From contig SFFI01000001.1 in NCBI GenBank assembly GCA_004556925.1, positions 62,001 to 126,000 on the forward strand: a stretch of DNA of 64,000 nucleotides, in the 5' to 3' direction. This document shows positions 48,893-57,560 of the stretch, in pieces. This DNA is from Clostridiales bacterium. GTDB taxonomy: Bacteria; Bacillota; Clostridia; Saccharofermentanales; DTU023. The notes under the pieces were generated by a model that was not told the origin of the DNA, did not search any database, and was given only the letters and a program-made list of their open reading frames with translations. Numbering within the stretch: position 1 is the stretch's first letter; every line of letters starts with the position of its first letter. Position numbers and translations under genes: made by a program.

Positions 48893-49456
48893 TTAGGCAT
48901 AGCCATTCTCTGCTCGCCAAGCAGCCGGTCCACTTTCATAGAGGTTGTTGCCCTCACTGTCGATAACCACTAAAAGTGGCATATTCTCAACCCGCAGTTT
49001 ACGAACCGCTTCTGCACCCAGGTCTTCATAAGCGATAACTTGGGCTTCCTTGACACAGCCAGCTAGCAGGGCACCTGCGCCGCCTACAGCAGCTAGGTAA
49101 ACCGCACCATGGTCCTGCATGGCCTGAATAACTTCAGGACTGCGCTTGCCTTTACCAATCATGGCCCTTTGGCCTAGGGCCAACAGGCGTGGAGAGAAAG
49201 CATCCATGCGGTAAGAACTGGTGGGGCCACAGGCACCAATTACTTGCCCCGGGGCTGCGGGTGAGGGACCCACAAAAAACATAACCGAACCTTCCACAGG
49301 GAAGGGCAGGTCTTCTCCCCTATCCAGGGCTTCCACAAAGCGCTTGTGGGCAGCATCCCGGCCGGTATAAATTGTGCCAGATAAGTAAACCCGGTCACCC
49401 ATGCGTAATTTCTTACTATCCTCAAGGCTCAAGGGGGCAGTTAAGTGATATTCCAT
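48893..49456 (-). CDS. Class I fumarase-type hydratase, beta subunit (probable mesaconase)
   Basis: 187 residues, the C-terminal swivel domain of heterodimeric class I hydro-lyases. Visible: LSGTIYTGRDAAHKRF and VGPSPAAPGQVIGACGPTSSYRMD. Start overlaps the alpha-subunit stop by one base. With glmS, glmL, glmE and mal downstream, the complex most likely hydrates mesaconate to citramalate rather than fumarate to malate (inference from context). Confidence 0.92.
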   Translation of the reverse strand: MEYHLTAPLSLEDSKKLRMGDRVYLSGTIYTGRDAAHKRFVEALDRGEDLPFPVEGSVMFFVGPSPAAPGQVIGACGPTSSYRMDAFSPRLLALGQRAMIGKGKRSPEVIQAMQDHGAVYLAAVGGAGALLAGCVKEAQVIAYEDLGAEAVRKLRVENMPLLVVIDSEGNNLYESGPAAWRAENGYA

Positions 49457-50295
49457 TAGAGTACCTCCGTCATATGACGTGTGGCATGGCAGTTGATATT
49501 GACAGCCACAGGTAAGCCAGCAATGTGTGTCGGCAGGGCTTCGACATGCACGGCCAAGGCGGTAGAACGTCCGCCGTAACCTTGGGCCCCAACCCCTGTC
49601 TGAGACACCAGGTCATAGAGCTCAGCTTCCAGATCGGCATAATAAGGGTCTGGGTTGTGGCTTCCCGTCTCTCTTAAGAGGGATAGCTTTGCAGCCAGGG
49701 CAACCTTATCAAAGTTACCGCCAATACCTACACCGACGACAATGGGGGGGCAGGGATTAGGGCCGGCCAGCTTAACACTTTCGACCACAAAGTCTTTGAC
49801 ACCTTCTACCCCATCACCAGGACGGAGCATTTTAAGTCTGCCCATATTTTCTGAACCAAAGCCCTTAGGCGCCACAGTAACCTTAACCTTGTCGCCAGGC
49901 ATCCGAAAAAGATAGACAGCAGCAGGGGTATTGTCCCCGGTGTTGACGCGCCGCAGAGGGTCAGACACGATAGATTTGCGCAGGTAGCCTTCTGTGTAGC
50001 CTTGGCGCACACCTTCGTTTACAGCCGCCTCTAAATCTCCCTGCAGAAAGACATCTTCTCCCACCCAAATAAAAACAAGAGCCATACCCGTATCTTGGCA
50101 GATAGGCATTTGACTCTCTTCAGCAAGCTGGTAGTTGTGGATAATATCTTCCAAGGCAGAAAGGGCAGCAGGGGAATCTTCCTCTTCCTTAAGGGCTTGA
50201 AGTCTCACGCGGACGTCGTCAGGTAAAACGCGGTTGCATTCAATGCACATGCGTTTAATGGGGCCGATCAGGTCATCGGCCGAGAAAATTCTCAT
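49456..50295 (-). CDS. Class I fumarase-type hydratase, alpha subunit (probable mesaconase)
   Basis: 279 residues, the catalytic 4Fe-4S domain. The three cluster cysteines are expected in CQDTGMALVF, the GPNPCPPIVVGVG segment and one late in the chain (candidate Cys in NINCHATRH). GSENMGRLKMLRPGDG is also conserved. First gene of the operon, preceded by GAGGAGG and by the promoter at 50325-50353. Oxygen-sensitive enzyme, consistent with an anaerobe. Confidence 0.92.
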   Translation of the reverse strand: MRIFSADDLIGPIKRMCIECNRVLPDDVRVRLQALKEEEDSPAALSALEDIIHNYQLAEESQMPICQDTGMALVFIWVGEDVFLQGDLEAAVNEGVRQGYTEGYLRKSIVSDPLRRVNTGDNTPAAVYLFRMPGDKVKVTVAPKGFGSENMGRLKMLRPGDGVEGVKDFVVESVKLAGPNPCPPIVVGVGIGGNFDKVALAAKLSLLRETGSHNPDPYYADLEAELYDLVSQTGVGAQGYGGRSTALAVHVEALPTHIAGLPVAVNINCHATRHMTEVL

Positions 50296-50324
50296 CGTTG
50301 AATTCCTCCTCTAATCTTCATGTA

Positions 50325-50353
50325 ACAATACTAAAGTATTACTTGTATTGCAA
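50325..50353 (-). promoter_or_regulatory. Promoter and palindromic operator of the fum-glm-mal operon
   Basis: On the minus strand TTGCAA (50353-50348) and TATTGT (50330-50325) are 17 bases apart. AATACTAAAGTATT (50327-50340), with perfect 6-bp arms, overlaps the spacer and -10 and so could be a repressor site. Confidence 0.6.
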
Positions 50354-50449
50354 TCACACGCCCATTACTAGGCCTTATATCTTTGTTCAGGTTCCTCAAG
50401 CCAGCGCCAGTCTGACTAGGTAACCAGGTCAGGACTTGTAGGCTTTGAC

Positions 50450-51382
50450 CTAGGAAGTAAAGTCCTCATAGTGGGGAATGAAACCCTCCCCCCTGGCTTC
50501 GGTATAGTCAAGGAAAATCGTTAAAGCCTTGGGGTCAATTCTTCCGACAATCTTCCGAATGGTCGGGACCTGTTTTTTATTGCAGGCTACCAGCAAGACT
50601 TTCTTGTCCGCACCAGAGAAGGCACCTTCAGCTTTTAAGAAGGTACCGCCGCGCTCCAGATTTAACTTTATCTCTTCCCAAATCCGTTGGCTTTGGTCAC
50701 TAATTATGAGAGCCACCTTACCCGATATAGCCCCACTCATGAACTTGTCAATAACCACCGTATAAGAAGCCGTGAAAAGAATACCGTACATCAGGGCATT
50801 AAGGCTCTTGTAAACAAACACACCGGCTAAGATGATGAGACCGTCAATAAGGATGGTAATTTCACCTACGGAAAAATGGGGTTTGACCTTGCGGATAGAC
50901 ATGATGACCAGGTCGGACCCACCCGTGCAAGTGCCCGTTTGGTAAATAATGCCGAGACCAAAGCCGTAGATTGCTCCACCAAAGACCGCAGCAAAGAGGT
51001 TATCCACCGGTCCGGTAATGGGGTATGTGGGGAAGATAGGTAAGATAACGTCCAAGAAGAAGGCATTGATTAAGATGGTCTGGAAAGTGCGGATTAAGTA
51101 CATTCCTCCCAAAAAGCGCAGGGCTACGAAGATAATAGGTATGTTGATGAGGATGGAAAGAATACCCACTGTGAGGTTGGGGAAAAAGTGGTTCAGGATG
51201 AGGGAAATACCCGTGACGCCCCCAGGAGCAAAGTCTGCGTTGTAGACGAATATCATGACCCCGGCCGCGTAGAAAAAAGATCCTATGATGTCCATCAACA
51301 GGTAGTGAGGCTCATTTTTGAAAAAATGCTGCCACTGGTCTTTATTCGGAATAACATTGGCGAATTTGTTTGCTTTATCCAC
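50450..51382 (-). CDS. YitT family membrane protein
   Basis: About 310 residues: five or six membrane helices in the first 200 (SFFYAAGVMIFVYNADFAPGGVTGIS; FGLGIIYQTGTCTGGSDLV), then the soluble C-terminal DUF2179 domain. Function of the family is unknown. The frame opens at 51397 with ATG, but GTG 51382 is preceded by GGAGG at ideal spacing and is preferred. Monocistronic. Confidence 0.9.
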   Translation of the reverse strand: MDKANKFANVIPNKDQWQHFFKNEPHYLLMDIIGSFFYAAGVMIFVYNADFAPGGVTGISLILNHFFPNLTVGILSILINIPIIFVALRFLGGMYLIRTFQTILINAFFLDVILPIFPTYPITGPVDNLFAAVFGGAIYGFGLGIIYQTGTCTGGSDLVIMSIRKVKPHFSVGEITILIDGLIILAGVFVYKSLNALMYGILFTASYTVVIDKFMSGAISGKVALIISDQSQRIWEEIKLNLERGGTFLKAEGAFSGADKKVLLVACNKKQVPTIRKIVGRIDPKALTIFLDYTEARGEGFIPHYEDFTS

Positions 51383-51439
51383 GGATCCTACCTCCATCGT
51401 CTCTCAATAAAACACTTATTGATTGTACCTTGCAGGCAT

Positions 51440-52201
51440 TTATTTTGCTATATCTATTAGGCAGTCAATGAGGGCTTGGGAGATTTTGGCCGAACCCTCC
51501 AGATTAGGATGAATCCCATCCCAAAAATCCGGCTCGAATTCCGCAGCTGTCTGGTAGAGGTCCCGCATATCCACAAGGGGCAAAGCATAGTGGGCTGCTA
51601 CCTGGGCAGTGGCATCCGCAAAGTCCATAATACTATTTTCTCTTCCATTGAGGGGCTGGTCGCTAAAATAAGTCGTATTCAGGGGGGTGGTCATGAGTAC
51701 AATCACCGTTTGTGGCAGGGCCGCCTGCAGACGTTCCACAATATAGGCGTAGGCACCCAGAAAATTGTCCATGGTCTTTTCATCTAGGGGCAGGTCTAAT
51801 TGCTCTGAGCTACCGATATAAAAGTCTGAAAAAAAGTCATTCGTGCCACCCATGATCGTAATGAGAGCTGGCTGGGCGGCGATTATCTCGGTCAAGCGCT
51901 CCTCTTGCCAAAAGGCCAGAGGGCCAAAACCCGCCAGCGTAGTTCCTCCAATGCCCTGGTCCCGGTGGTCTAAGCCAAATTTTTCCGCAACTGCAGCCTG
52001 CCAGAAGCCCCCATCTGTAATGGAATCACCGTAGGAAACCCAAACCTTGCCTTGTAGGTCGAGCTTCTGGACCGGGCCGGTTTCCACGTCTGGCCGCATT
52101 GGACGGAGGATTAAAAGCAAAACCACAGCTAAGACAAGCGCGACCGCCAGCACTAATAAAACAATCAAGACCATATCGGGTCTGGCTCTATCTTGTTTCA
52201 T
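51440..52201 (-). CDS. SGNH/GDSL-type hydrolase, membrane anchored
   Basis: About 253 residues. One N-terminal membrane helix (about 10-33), then an SGNH esterase domain: block I SYGDSITDGGF with the nucleophile Ser, block III GGTNDFF with Asn, block V DGIHPN with Asp and His. Faces outside; probably deacylates a cell-wall or exported ester. Starts 10 bases after the amidase-like gene and belongs to the cdaR-glmM direction. Confidence 0.88.
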   Translation of the reverse strand: MKQDRARPDMVLIVLLVLAVALVLAVVLLLILRPMRPDVETGPVQKLDLQGKVWVSYGDSITDGGFWQAAVAEKFGLDHRDQGIGGTTLAGFGPLAFWQEERLTEIIAAQPALITIMGGTNDFFSDFYIGSSEQLDLPLDEKTMDNFLGAYAYIVERLQAALPQTVIVLMTTPLNTTYFSDQPLNGRENSIMDFADATAQVAAHYALPLVDMRDLYQTAAEFEPDFWDGIHPNLEGSAKISQALIDCLIDIAK

Positions 52202-52210
52202 GTCCCTCAC

Positions 52211-53485
52211 CTATTCTGCACAGAAGAACTGATAGGTAGAGTGCGCTAACGCTTCTGCCAAAGTTACCAGGGTTTTCTCTTTTGAGATGGTGGCCATATT
52301 TTCCTCATTCTGCCGCTCGCCCACAATAATCTCGACCGAAGTCAGATTATTATAGCGGGCAGACAAGACCTGGCCCTCCCCCACTCCGGCCTGTTTCCCC
52401 TGATAATTCAGCTCTGGCAGGTACTGGCGGATATTGCGGTCCATCTGTTCGGCCAGCCGACGCCTGGCTGAGGCATCATAAGCCACATAAGCCGGCATAT
52501 CCTGGTTGCTGTCTTCCAACAGTTCAGAGCTGCCATTGCGTTCCGCGCTGCTACTGCCATAATACACGACACGGCTCCCCTTCGCCGCCTGGTCGTCGCC
52601 TAGGCGTAGGGAGATAAAGCAGACATCCTTATATTGTTTTTCCATGTCTAAAAGCAGGCGAAGTTCCGGTCCTACCCCTGTCTGGGTAAAGACCCTCCGG
52701 GCCTCAGGAGAATCAGGGGCCGACACAGCGGTTTGCAAATAGGGTATGAGCTCTTCAATCGCTTGAGATTTAAACTTCTGTTCCTGTAGCTCATCCACAA
52801 AGCGCATAGCCAGCGTATTGCCTATAAAGGCAGCTTGAGAAATCTCCGTCTGAGAGTCCGTCTGGTCTCGCGTCAGCACAACCTTAGCGCCCAGGGCCTC
52901 CAGCTGGTTTTTGAGCAAGTCTGCTAGCTTCGTGAGGATTTGGTCCTGAGCAATAATGACATCAGGAGCTACTGCTGTCTCTTCTTCATTATCGTCATCT
53001 TCTGCGGCGCGTTGGGCTGCGTAGGGCGATACGGGAAGGCCTGTGTATGGGTCTGTGGGAGCAACATTGCCCGCGGGCTTTTTCGCCGCCTCAGGGCCAT
53101 CCCCAGCGCTAGGAGCAATCACTTTTGGGGCAACCACCTCTCCTGCATCAATAAAAATGGTGATACCTTCTAGGGCATGTTCATTTTTCGCCCTCCCCCG
53201 GTAAAGGTTGAGATCTGCCTTACGGTATTCTGGGAGAACTGAGGAGGCGGGCCATACAAAGATGCCACGGTCATTTTTTTGGCTGAGATTGGGAACATTC
53301 TTATCCTGGAGGCTGAGGTCATCCATGAGGGCATATTGGGCCATGGCCAGATCAAGCGGAGATTCTCGTCTCGCTTCTAGATACAGCTCTGGTTTAATTT
53401 TAGACAAGATTAAATTGAGGGCTAGGATCGATAGGCTGGCCACCACTAATATGGATAAGATTCTAAATGCCTTGCGTTGTGTCAA
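52211..53485 (-). CDS. Degenerate N-acetylmuramoyl-L-alanine amidase-like protein
   Basis: 424 residues with an N-terminal signal anchor (about 8-28). The amidase_3 frame is recognisable: ITIFIDAGE where the family has DAGHGG, LADLLKNQLEALGAKVVLTR, ISLRLGD where it has SIHAN, KGSRVVYYG and LAEQMDRNI. The zinc ligands are lost: the first His is Glu, the second His is Arg, and no clear Glu remains. A 60-residue acidic/Pro-rich insert (about 125-185) separates the first strands. Probably a binding or regulatory protein (inference). Lies between glmM and the SGNH gene. Confidence 0.75.
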   Translation of the reverse strand: MTQRKAFRILSILVVASLSILALNLILSKIKPELYLEARRESPLDLAMAQYALMDDLSLQDKNVPNLSQKNDRGIFVWPASSVLPEYRKADLNLYRGRAKNEHALEGITIFIDAGEVVAPKVIAPSAGDGPEAAKKPAGNVAPTDPYTGLPVSPYAAQRAAEDDDNEEETAVAPDVIIAQDQILTKLADLLKNQLEALGAKVVLTRDQTDSQTEISQAAFIGNTLAMRFVDELQEQKFKSQAIEELIPYLQTAVSAPDSPEARRVFTQTGVGPELRLLLDMEKQYKDVCFISLRLGDDQAAKGSRVVYYGSSSAERNGSSELLEDSNQDMPAYVAYDASARRRLAEQMDRNIRQYLPELNYQGKQAGVGEGQVLSARYNNLTSVEIIVGERQNEENMATISKEKTLVTLAEALAHSTYQFFCAE

Positions 53486-53501
53486 TAATTTTCACCCTGC
53501 C

Positions 53502-54857
53502 CTAATAGGAAAAACGCGCTGTAATCAGCCGTGCTATACTGTCGGCGAGTTCCCGGATCTGATCTTTATCCTTCCCCTCCAGCATGATACGAATCTTGGC
53601 TTCAGTGCCGGAGGGACGCAAGAGGAGCCGGCCCTCTTGGCCCAGGCTTTCCTCTACCCGGCTACAGGCTCTCTGTACATCTGGATCTGCCATCACTTGG
53701 GCTTTGAGAGCGTTATCAACCTCCACATTGAGGAGGACTTGAGGATAAATGTCCACAACCTGGCGTAAATCAGACAGGGGGCGGCCTGTACGCTGGCGGA
53801 CCTGCAAGAGTTTGAGCGCAGACAATATACCGTCGCCTGTGGTGGAATGATCTAAGAAGATCATATGGCCGGATTGTTCTCCCCCCAAGATGTAGCCATT
53901 TTTGAGCATCTCTTCTAGAACATAGCGGTCACCCACCTGGGTCTTGACCAGTTTGATGCCTTCACGTTCCGCCATCCGAGTGACACCAAGATTGGACATA
54001 ACTGTCACCACCAGGGCATCACCGACAAGTTTACCCTGGTCTAACAAGTCCTTGGCAAAAATAGACAGCATGATATCGCCATCTAGGACTTGTCCCTGGT
54101 CGTCTACCGCAATCAAGCGATCTGCATCGCCATCAAAGGCCAGACCTAAGTCCAAGCCCTGGTCTAGGACCCTACGGGCTAGGTCTTGTACGTGGGTAGA
54201 CCCACAATGGGCATTAATATTCAAGCCATCTGGCTGGTTGGCCAGAATGGTCAGGTCAGCGCCTAGGTCTGCAAAAATCTGGGGGGCCAGGGCGTAGGCT
54301 GCGCCATTTGCAGTATCTAAAGCAATTTTTAGGCCGCTGAGATCCAAGTCAAATTGTTCTTGAAGATGACGGCGGTATTTGTCTGCTGCTTGTGATAGGC
54401 GAAAAACCCGACCCAGACTAGCTCCCAGCGGTTTTACTTTATAAGTATGGTAAAGATCCAAGTGCGCTGCGATTTCATCTTCTACTGCATCCGGCAACTT
54501 GTAGCCCTCGTGGTTAAAGATCTTGATGCCGTTGTGCTCAAAAGCGTTGTGGGAGGCAGAAATCACCACCCCCATTTCACATTCATATGCCGTGGTAAGC
54601 CAAGCAATGCCTGGTGTCGGAACTACACCTACTAAGTAGACATCCACGCCTGCTGATGTGAAACCTGCTACCAATGCAGCTTCTAGCATATCTGCGGATA
54701 TTCTGGTATCGTGACCGATCAAAACTTTTTGCTGTTCAGGTTTTTGGGCAAAAAGGGTATGAGCGGCGGCAAAAGCCAGTCTGGAGCACAGGTCTGGAGT
54801 GAGATCTTGATTGGCAATGCCTCGCACACCATCGGTGCCAAACAATCTTTCAGACAT
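53502..54857 (-). CDS. glmM: Phosphoglucosamine mutase
   Basis: Converts glucosamine-6-phosphate to glucosamine-1-phosphate for UDP-GlcNAc. 451 residues. Phosphoserine loop ISASHNAFEHNGIK, metal loop DGDADR, sugar-binding GGEQSGH and phosphate-binding RPSGTEAKIR are intact. It starts 5 bases after the cdaA-cdaR fusion, the conserved Firmicute order. Confidence 0.97.
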   Translation of the reverse strand: MSERLFGTDGVRGIANQDLTPDLCSRLAFAAAHTLFAQKPEQQKVLIGHDTRISADMLEAALVAGFTSAGVDVYLVGVVPTPGIAWLTTAYECEMGVVISASHNAFEHNGIKIFNHEGYKLPDAVEDEIAAHLDLYHTYKVKPLGASLGRVFRLSQAADKYRRHLQEQFDLDLSGLKIALDTANGAAYALAPQIFADLGADLTILANQPDGLNINAHCGSTHVQDLARRVLDQGLDLGLAFDGDADRLIAVDDQGQVLDGDIMLSIFAKDLLDQGKLVGDALVVTVMSNLGVTRMAEREGIKLVKTQVGDRYVLEEMLKNGYILGGEQSGHMIFLDHSTTGDGILSALKLLQVRQRTGRPLSDLRQVVDIYPQVLLNVEVDNALKAQVMADPDVQRACSRVEESLGQEGRLLLRPSGTEAKIRIMLEGKDKDQIRELADSIARLITARFSY

Positions 54858-54862
54858 GAAAG

Positions 54863-56170
54863 CTAATTACCTTCCTTATCTAAATCTAGAGGTCGCACAC
54901 TAATTGATACCGTCTCTGGCGTCAAGGCATAGATTTGCGTATAGCTGCCCGTGCGAGTTTCAACTTGAACTGGCAGGGATTGCAAGCCAGGTTGGTCAAT
55001 AGTTGAAAGGTCAACGTAGGCCGTAACATCACGGTTAGACAGGCCCTGCAGGATAGACTGCCGGCCCTTAAGGTTGACGCGGATACTTTCGATCTTGTAT
55101 TGGGCAGCCAGTCCTTTTTCTGCCAATTCCTCCTGGTTGGTGTAAAGCAACTGGAGATTATAAGGCTGTTCAATAACTGGGTTCAGGGTAATCTGCACAT
55201 AGAACCAGAAAATGGCTGAGGCTAGGATGGAAACCAGGAGCAGATAAGCCTTTGTTTTGCGGCTGGGCCCCACCAGGCTGCTTTTAGCTGGTTTACGCGC
55301 CAGGGGCAACTTGATCCTGCGTTTGCGTTCATCTGTGGCGGGCAGGAGGAGGCGGTGTAGCTGGGTACGCAGGGCATCTTCGTTATCCAGGGTGTAGAGC
55401 CGGCCTTCAATAGCAATAGAGATCGTACCCCTTTCCTCTGAGACTACAACTGCGATAGTATCACCAATTTCCGAAGCTCCCAGGGCTGCCCTGTGCCTTG
55501 TACCCAAGTCTTTCCTCAGGTGATAGGCATCGGTTAAAGGCACATGAATCCGCGCAGCAGCAATTTGTCCGTGTCGAATGAGCACAGCTCCATCGTGCAG
55601 GGGGGAGCCCACATAAAAGATTTGCTTTAGCATGGTGGCGGAGATTGAAGCCCCTACCTCTACAGCATTTTCCTGGTCTTCCAAGTCGCCTAGAGGCGTG
55701 GAGCGTTCAATCACAATCAAGGCGCCCGTCCGCTTGGCCGCCATTTCCCCGCAAGCTTGCACAATTGATTCGATAATTTTATGGTCAAAGGCACCACTGG
55801 CCACATCGTCTGACGCCATCACCTTAAAGCCTGCCCTCCCTACTGTTTCCAAGGCCCGCCGCAATTCCGGCTGGAAGAGCACTACAAAAGCAATGGCAAA
55901 CAAGGATATGGTCCGGGATAAGAGGAAACCCAGGGCAGTCAAACCCACGAGGTTAGAAACAAAGCCGACAAAGAAAATAAACAGAAGCCCCTTGAGCAGC
56001 TGCCAGGCTCTGGAGTCTCGCACCAGTTTGAGCAAGTGGTAAAAAATAAAGGACAAGACGGTAATGTCCAGGACTGCAAAGGCGAAATCATAGGGGGTTC
56101 CGAGATAAAGTAAAGCCTCAATAAGCTGTTGCCAGATGGCTTGGAAGAAGTTTTGTATTTGTTCCCACAT
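54863..56170 (-). CDS. cdaA: Fusion of diadenylate cyclase CdaA with a YbbR (CdaR) domain
   Basis: Makes c-di-AMP from two ATP. 435 residues: three membrane helices (about 28-47, 57-78, 82-100), DAC domain at about 105-270 with catalytic DGA (193-195) and RHR (225-227). A fourth helix (about 307-326) leads to a single extracytoplasmic YbbR domain (about 330-430). In Bacillus cdaA and cdaR are separate overlapping genes, and CdaR has several YbbR repeats. Here they are one chain with one repeat, so enzyme and regulator are fixed 1:1. glmM follows. Confidence 0.93.
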   Translation of the reverse strand: MWEQIQNFFQAIWQQLIEALLYLGTPYDFAFAVLDITVLSFIFYHLLKLVRDSRAWQLLKGLLFIFFVGFVSNLVGLTALGFLLSRTISLFAIAFVVLFQPELRRALETVGRAGFKVMASDDVASGAFDHKIIESIVQACGEMAAKRTGALIVIERSTPLGDLEDQENAVEVGASISATMLKQIFYVGSPLHDGAVLIRHGQIAAARIHVPLTDAYHLRKDLGTRHRAALGASEIGDTIAVVVSEERGTISIAIEGRLYTLDNEDALRTQLHRLLLPATDERKRRIKLPLARKPAKSSLVGPSRKTKAYLLLVSILASAIFWFYVQITLNPVIEQPYNLQLLYTNQEELAEKGLAAQYKIESIRVNLKGRQSILQGLSNRDVTAYVDLSTIDQPGLQSLPVQVETRTGSYTQIYALTPETVSISVRPLDLDKEGN

Positions 56171-56233
56171 TTACCTTTCCTCCTCAGCTTATCTACTTGT
56201 CTATTATATGGTGCAGGCGCTAAAAATAAAAGG

Positions 56234-57475
56234 CTATCTCTCCCCTTTGGCTCGGCCAGATAGGAGATAGCAAGGGATAGCCAAGCCTTGGGCAAGCAAG
56301 GAAATAAGGATCATCAGGCTGAGGTTTGCCTCGTATAAAGCACCTAAGAGCCAGCTACCCAAAAACCAGAAAATGCCGAAAGAGAACTCAAAAATACCGT
56401 AGCCGGTAGCCCTGCTTGGCTTAGGGACCAGGGTAGAGACGGCAGCTTTGAGAATAGATTCTTGGGCTCCCATACCAATCCCCCAGAGGGCAATGCCTAA
56501 GAGCAGGACAGGGATTGATTTCGCCCAAAAAATGCAGATTACAAAGGGACAGGAAAGCAAGGTAGATATCACTAGGGCCTTAACGCCATGCCGGTCATAG
56601 ATCAGGCCAAAGACCATTGCAGCTATGGCATCTACCAGCATGGCCCCTGCATAGAGTAAGGGTAGATTTCCCGTGCTGATCAGAGCACCTGTCTCGGACA
56701 GTCCTGGGGCCATGTCGCTGAAGGTGCGGGAAATATGCATGATGATCAAGGAATAGTCCAAAAAGCCAAAGGCAAATAAGCTGATTCCGGCAATGTAAAA
56801 GATAAACTCCTTCTTTATTTTGAAGGGGACATTTTCCTTGGGATCAGGCTCGAAATTCTCGGGATGGGGGAATTTGCGTTTAGTTAAGAGTAAGAGGATC
56901 AGGGTGATGGCCCCGGGGATAGCGAGAATCGCGAAGCAATACGCATAGCGTTCCAAATCTGATCCTTCTGTTTTGCTGAGCAAAACCAGATAAAGCAAGA
57001 CCGGACCCAGGAAGGCACCGATTTGGTCTAAAAGCTCCTGGAGGCCAAAGCTCTTGCCTACACCCTCCTGGGTTGCGGCAAAAGACATTACCGTATCTTT
57101 GGCCGGCTTCTTAATGGCCTTTCCGGTGCGCTGGACGATAAGCAAAATAGAGGCAGCAAGCCAGCCATGGTCTCCAACTAGGGCCAGAGCAGGCACAGCC
57201 AGAATATCCAAGACGTATCCCAAAATAACCATGGGCCAATAAAGGCGGGTCTTATCAGTAATTCTGCCGAAGACATAGCGTAACGAATAACCGACCATCT
57301 CCCCTAAACCAGACACAAAGCCAATGGTTCCCGCAGAAGCACCGAGCAAGGCCAGGTAGGCTCCTCGTATACTGGATGCCCCCTCGTGGGTCAGGTCGGA
57401 AAAAAGGCTAACAACTCCAAACAGTAATACAAAGGTTAGGGCTGGAGAAATATTATGCGCTTTGTCTTTTATCAT
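56234..57475 (-). CDS. Major facilitator superfamily transporter
   Basis: 413 residues with 12 predicted membrane helices. The MFS A-loop-like stretch GRITDKTRLYWPM follows helix 2, and GLIYDRHGVKA is the matching motif of the second half. The family resembles uncharacterised permeases of sugar or drug-efflux type; substrate unknown. Own transcription unit. Confidence 0.88.
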   Translation of the reverse strand: MIKDKAHNISPALTFVLLFGVVSLFSDLTHEGASSIRGAYLALLGASAGTIGFVSGLGEMVGYSLRYVFGRITDKTRLYWPMVILGYVLDILAVPALALVGDHGWLAASILLIVQRTGKAIKKPAKDTVMSFAATQEGVGKSFGLQELLDQIGAFLGPVLLYLVLLSKTEGSDLERYAYCFAILAIPGAITLILLLLTKRKFPHPENFEPDPKENVPFKIKKEFIFYIAGISLFAFGFLDYSLIIMHISRTFSDMAPGLSETGALISTGNLPLLYAGAMLVDAIAAMVFGLIYDRHGVKALVISTLLSCPFVICIFWAKSIPVLLLGIALWGIGMGAQESILKAAVSTLVPKPSRATGYGIFEFSFGIFWFLGSWLLGALYEANLSLMILISLLAQGLAIPCYLLSGRAKGER

Positions 57476-57560
57476 AAGCAGCAGATGGACCCTCTCAAGG
57501 GCCCACCTCGCCTCCTGAATCTCGCTACATGTGATGGGAACCTAAAGCAGGTCCCAGTTC

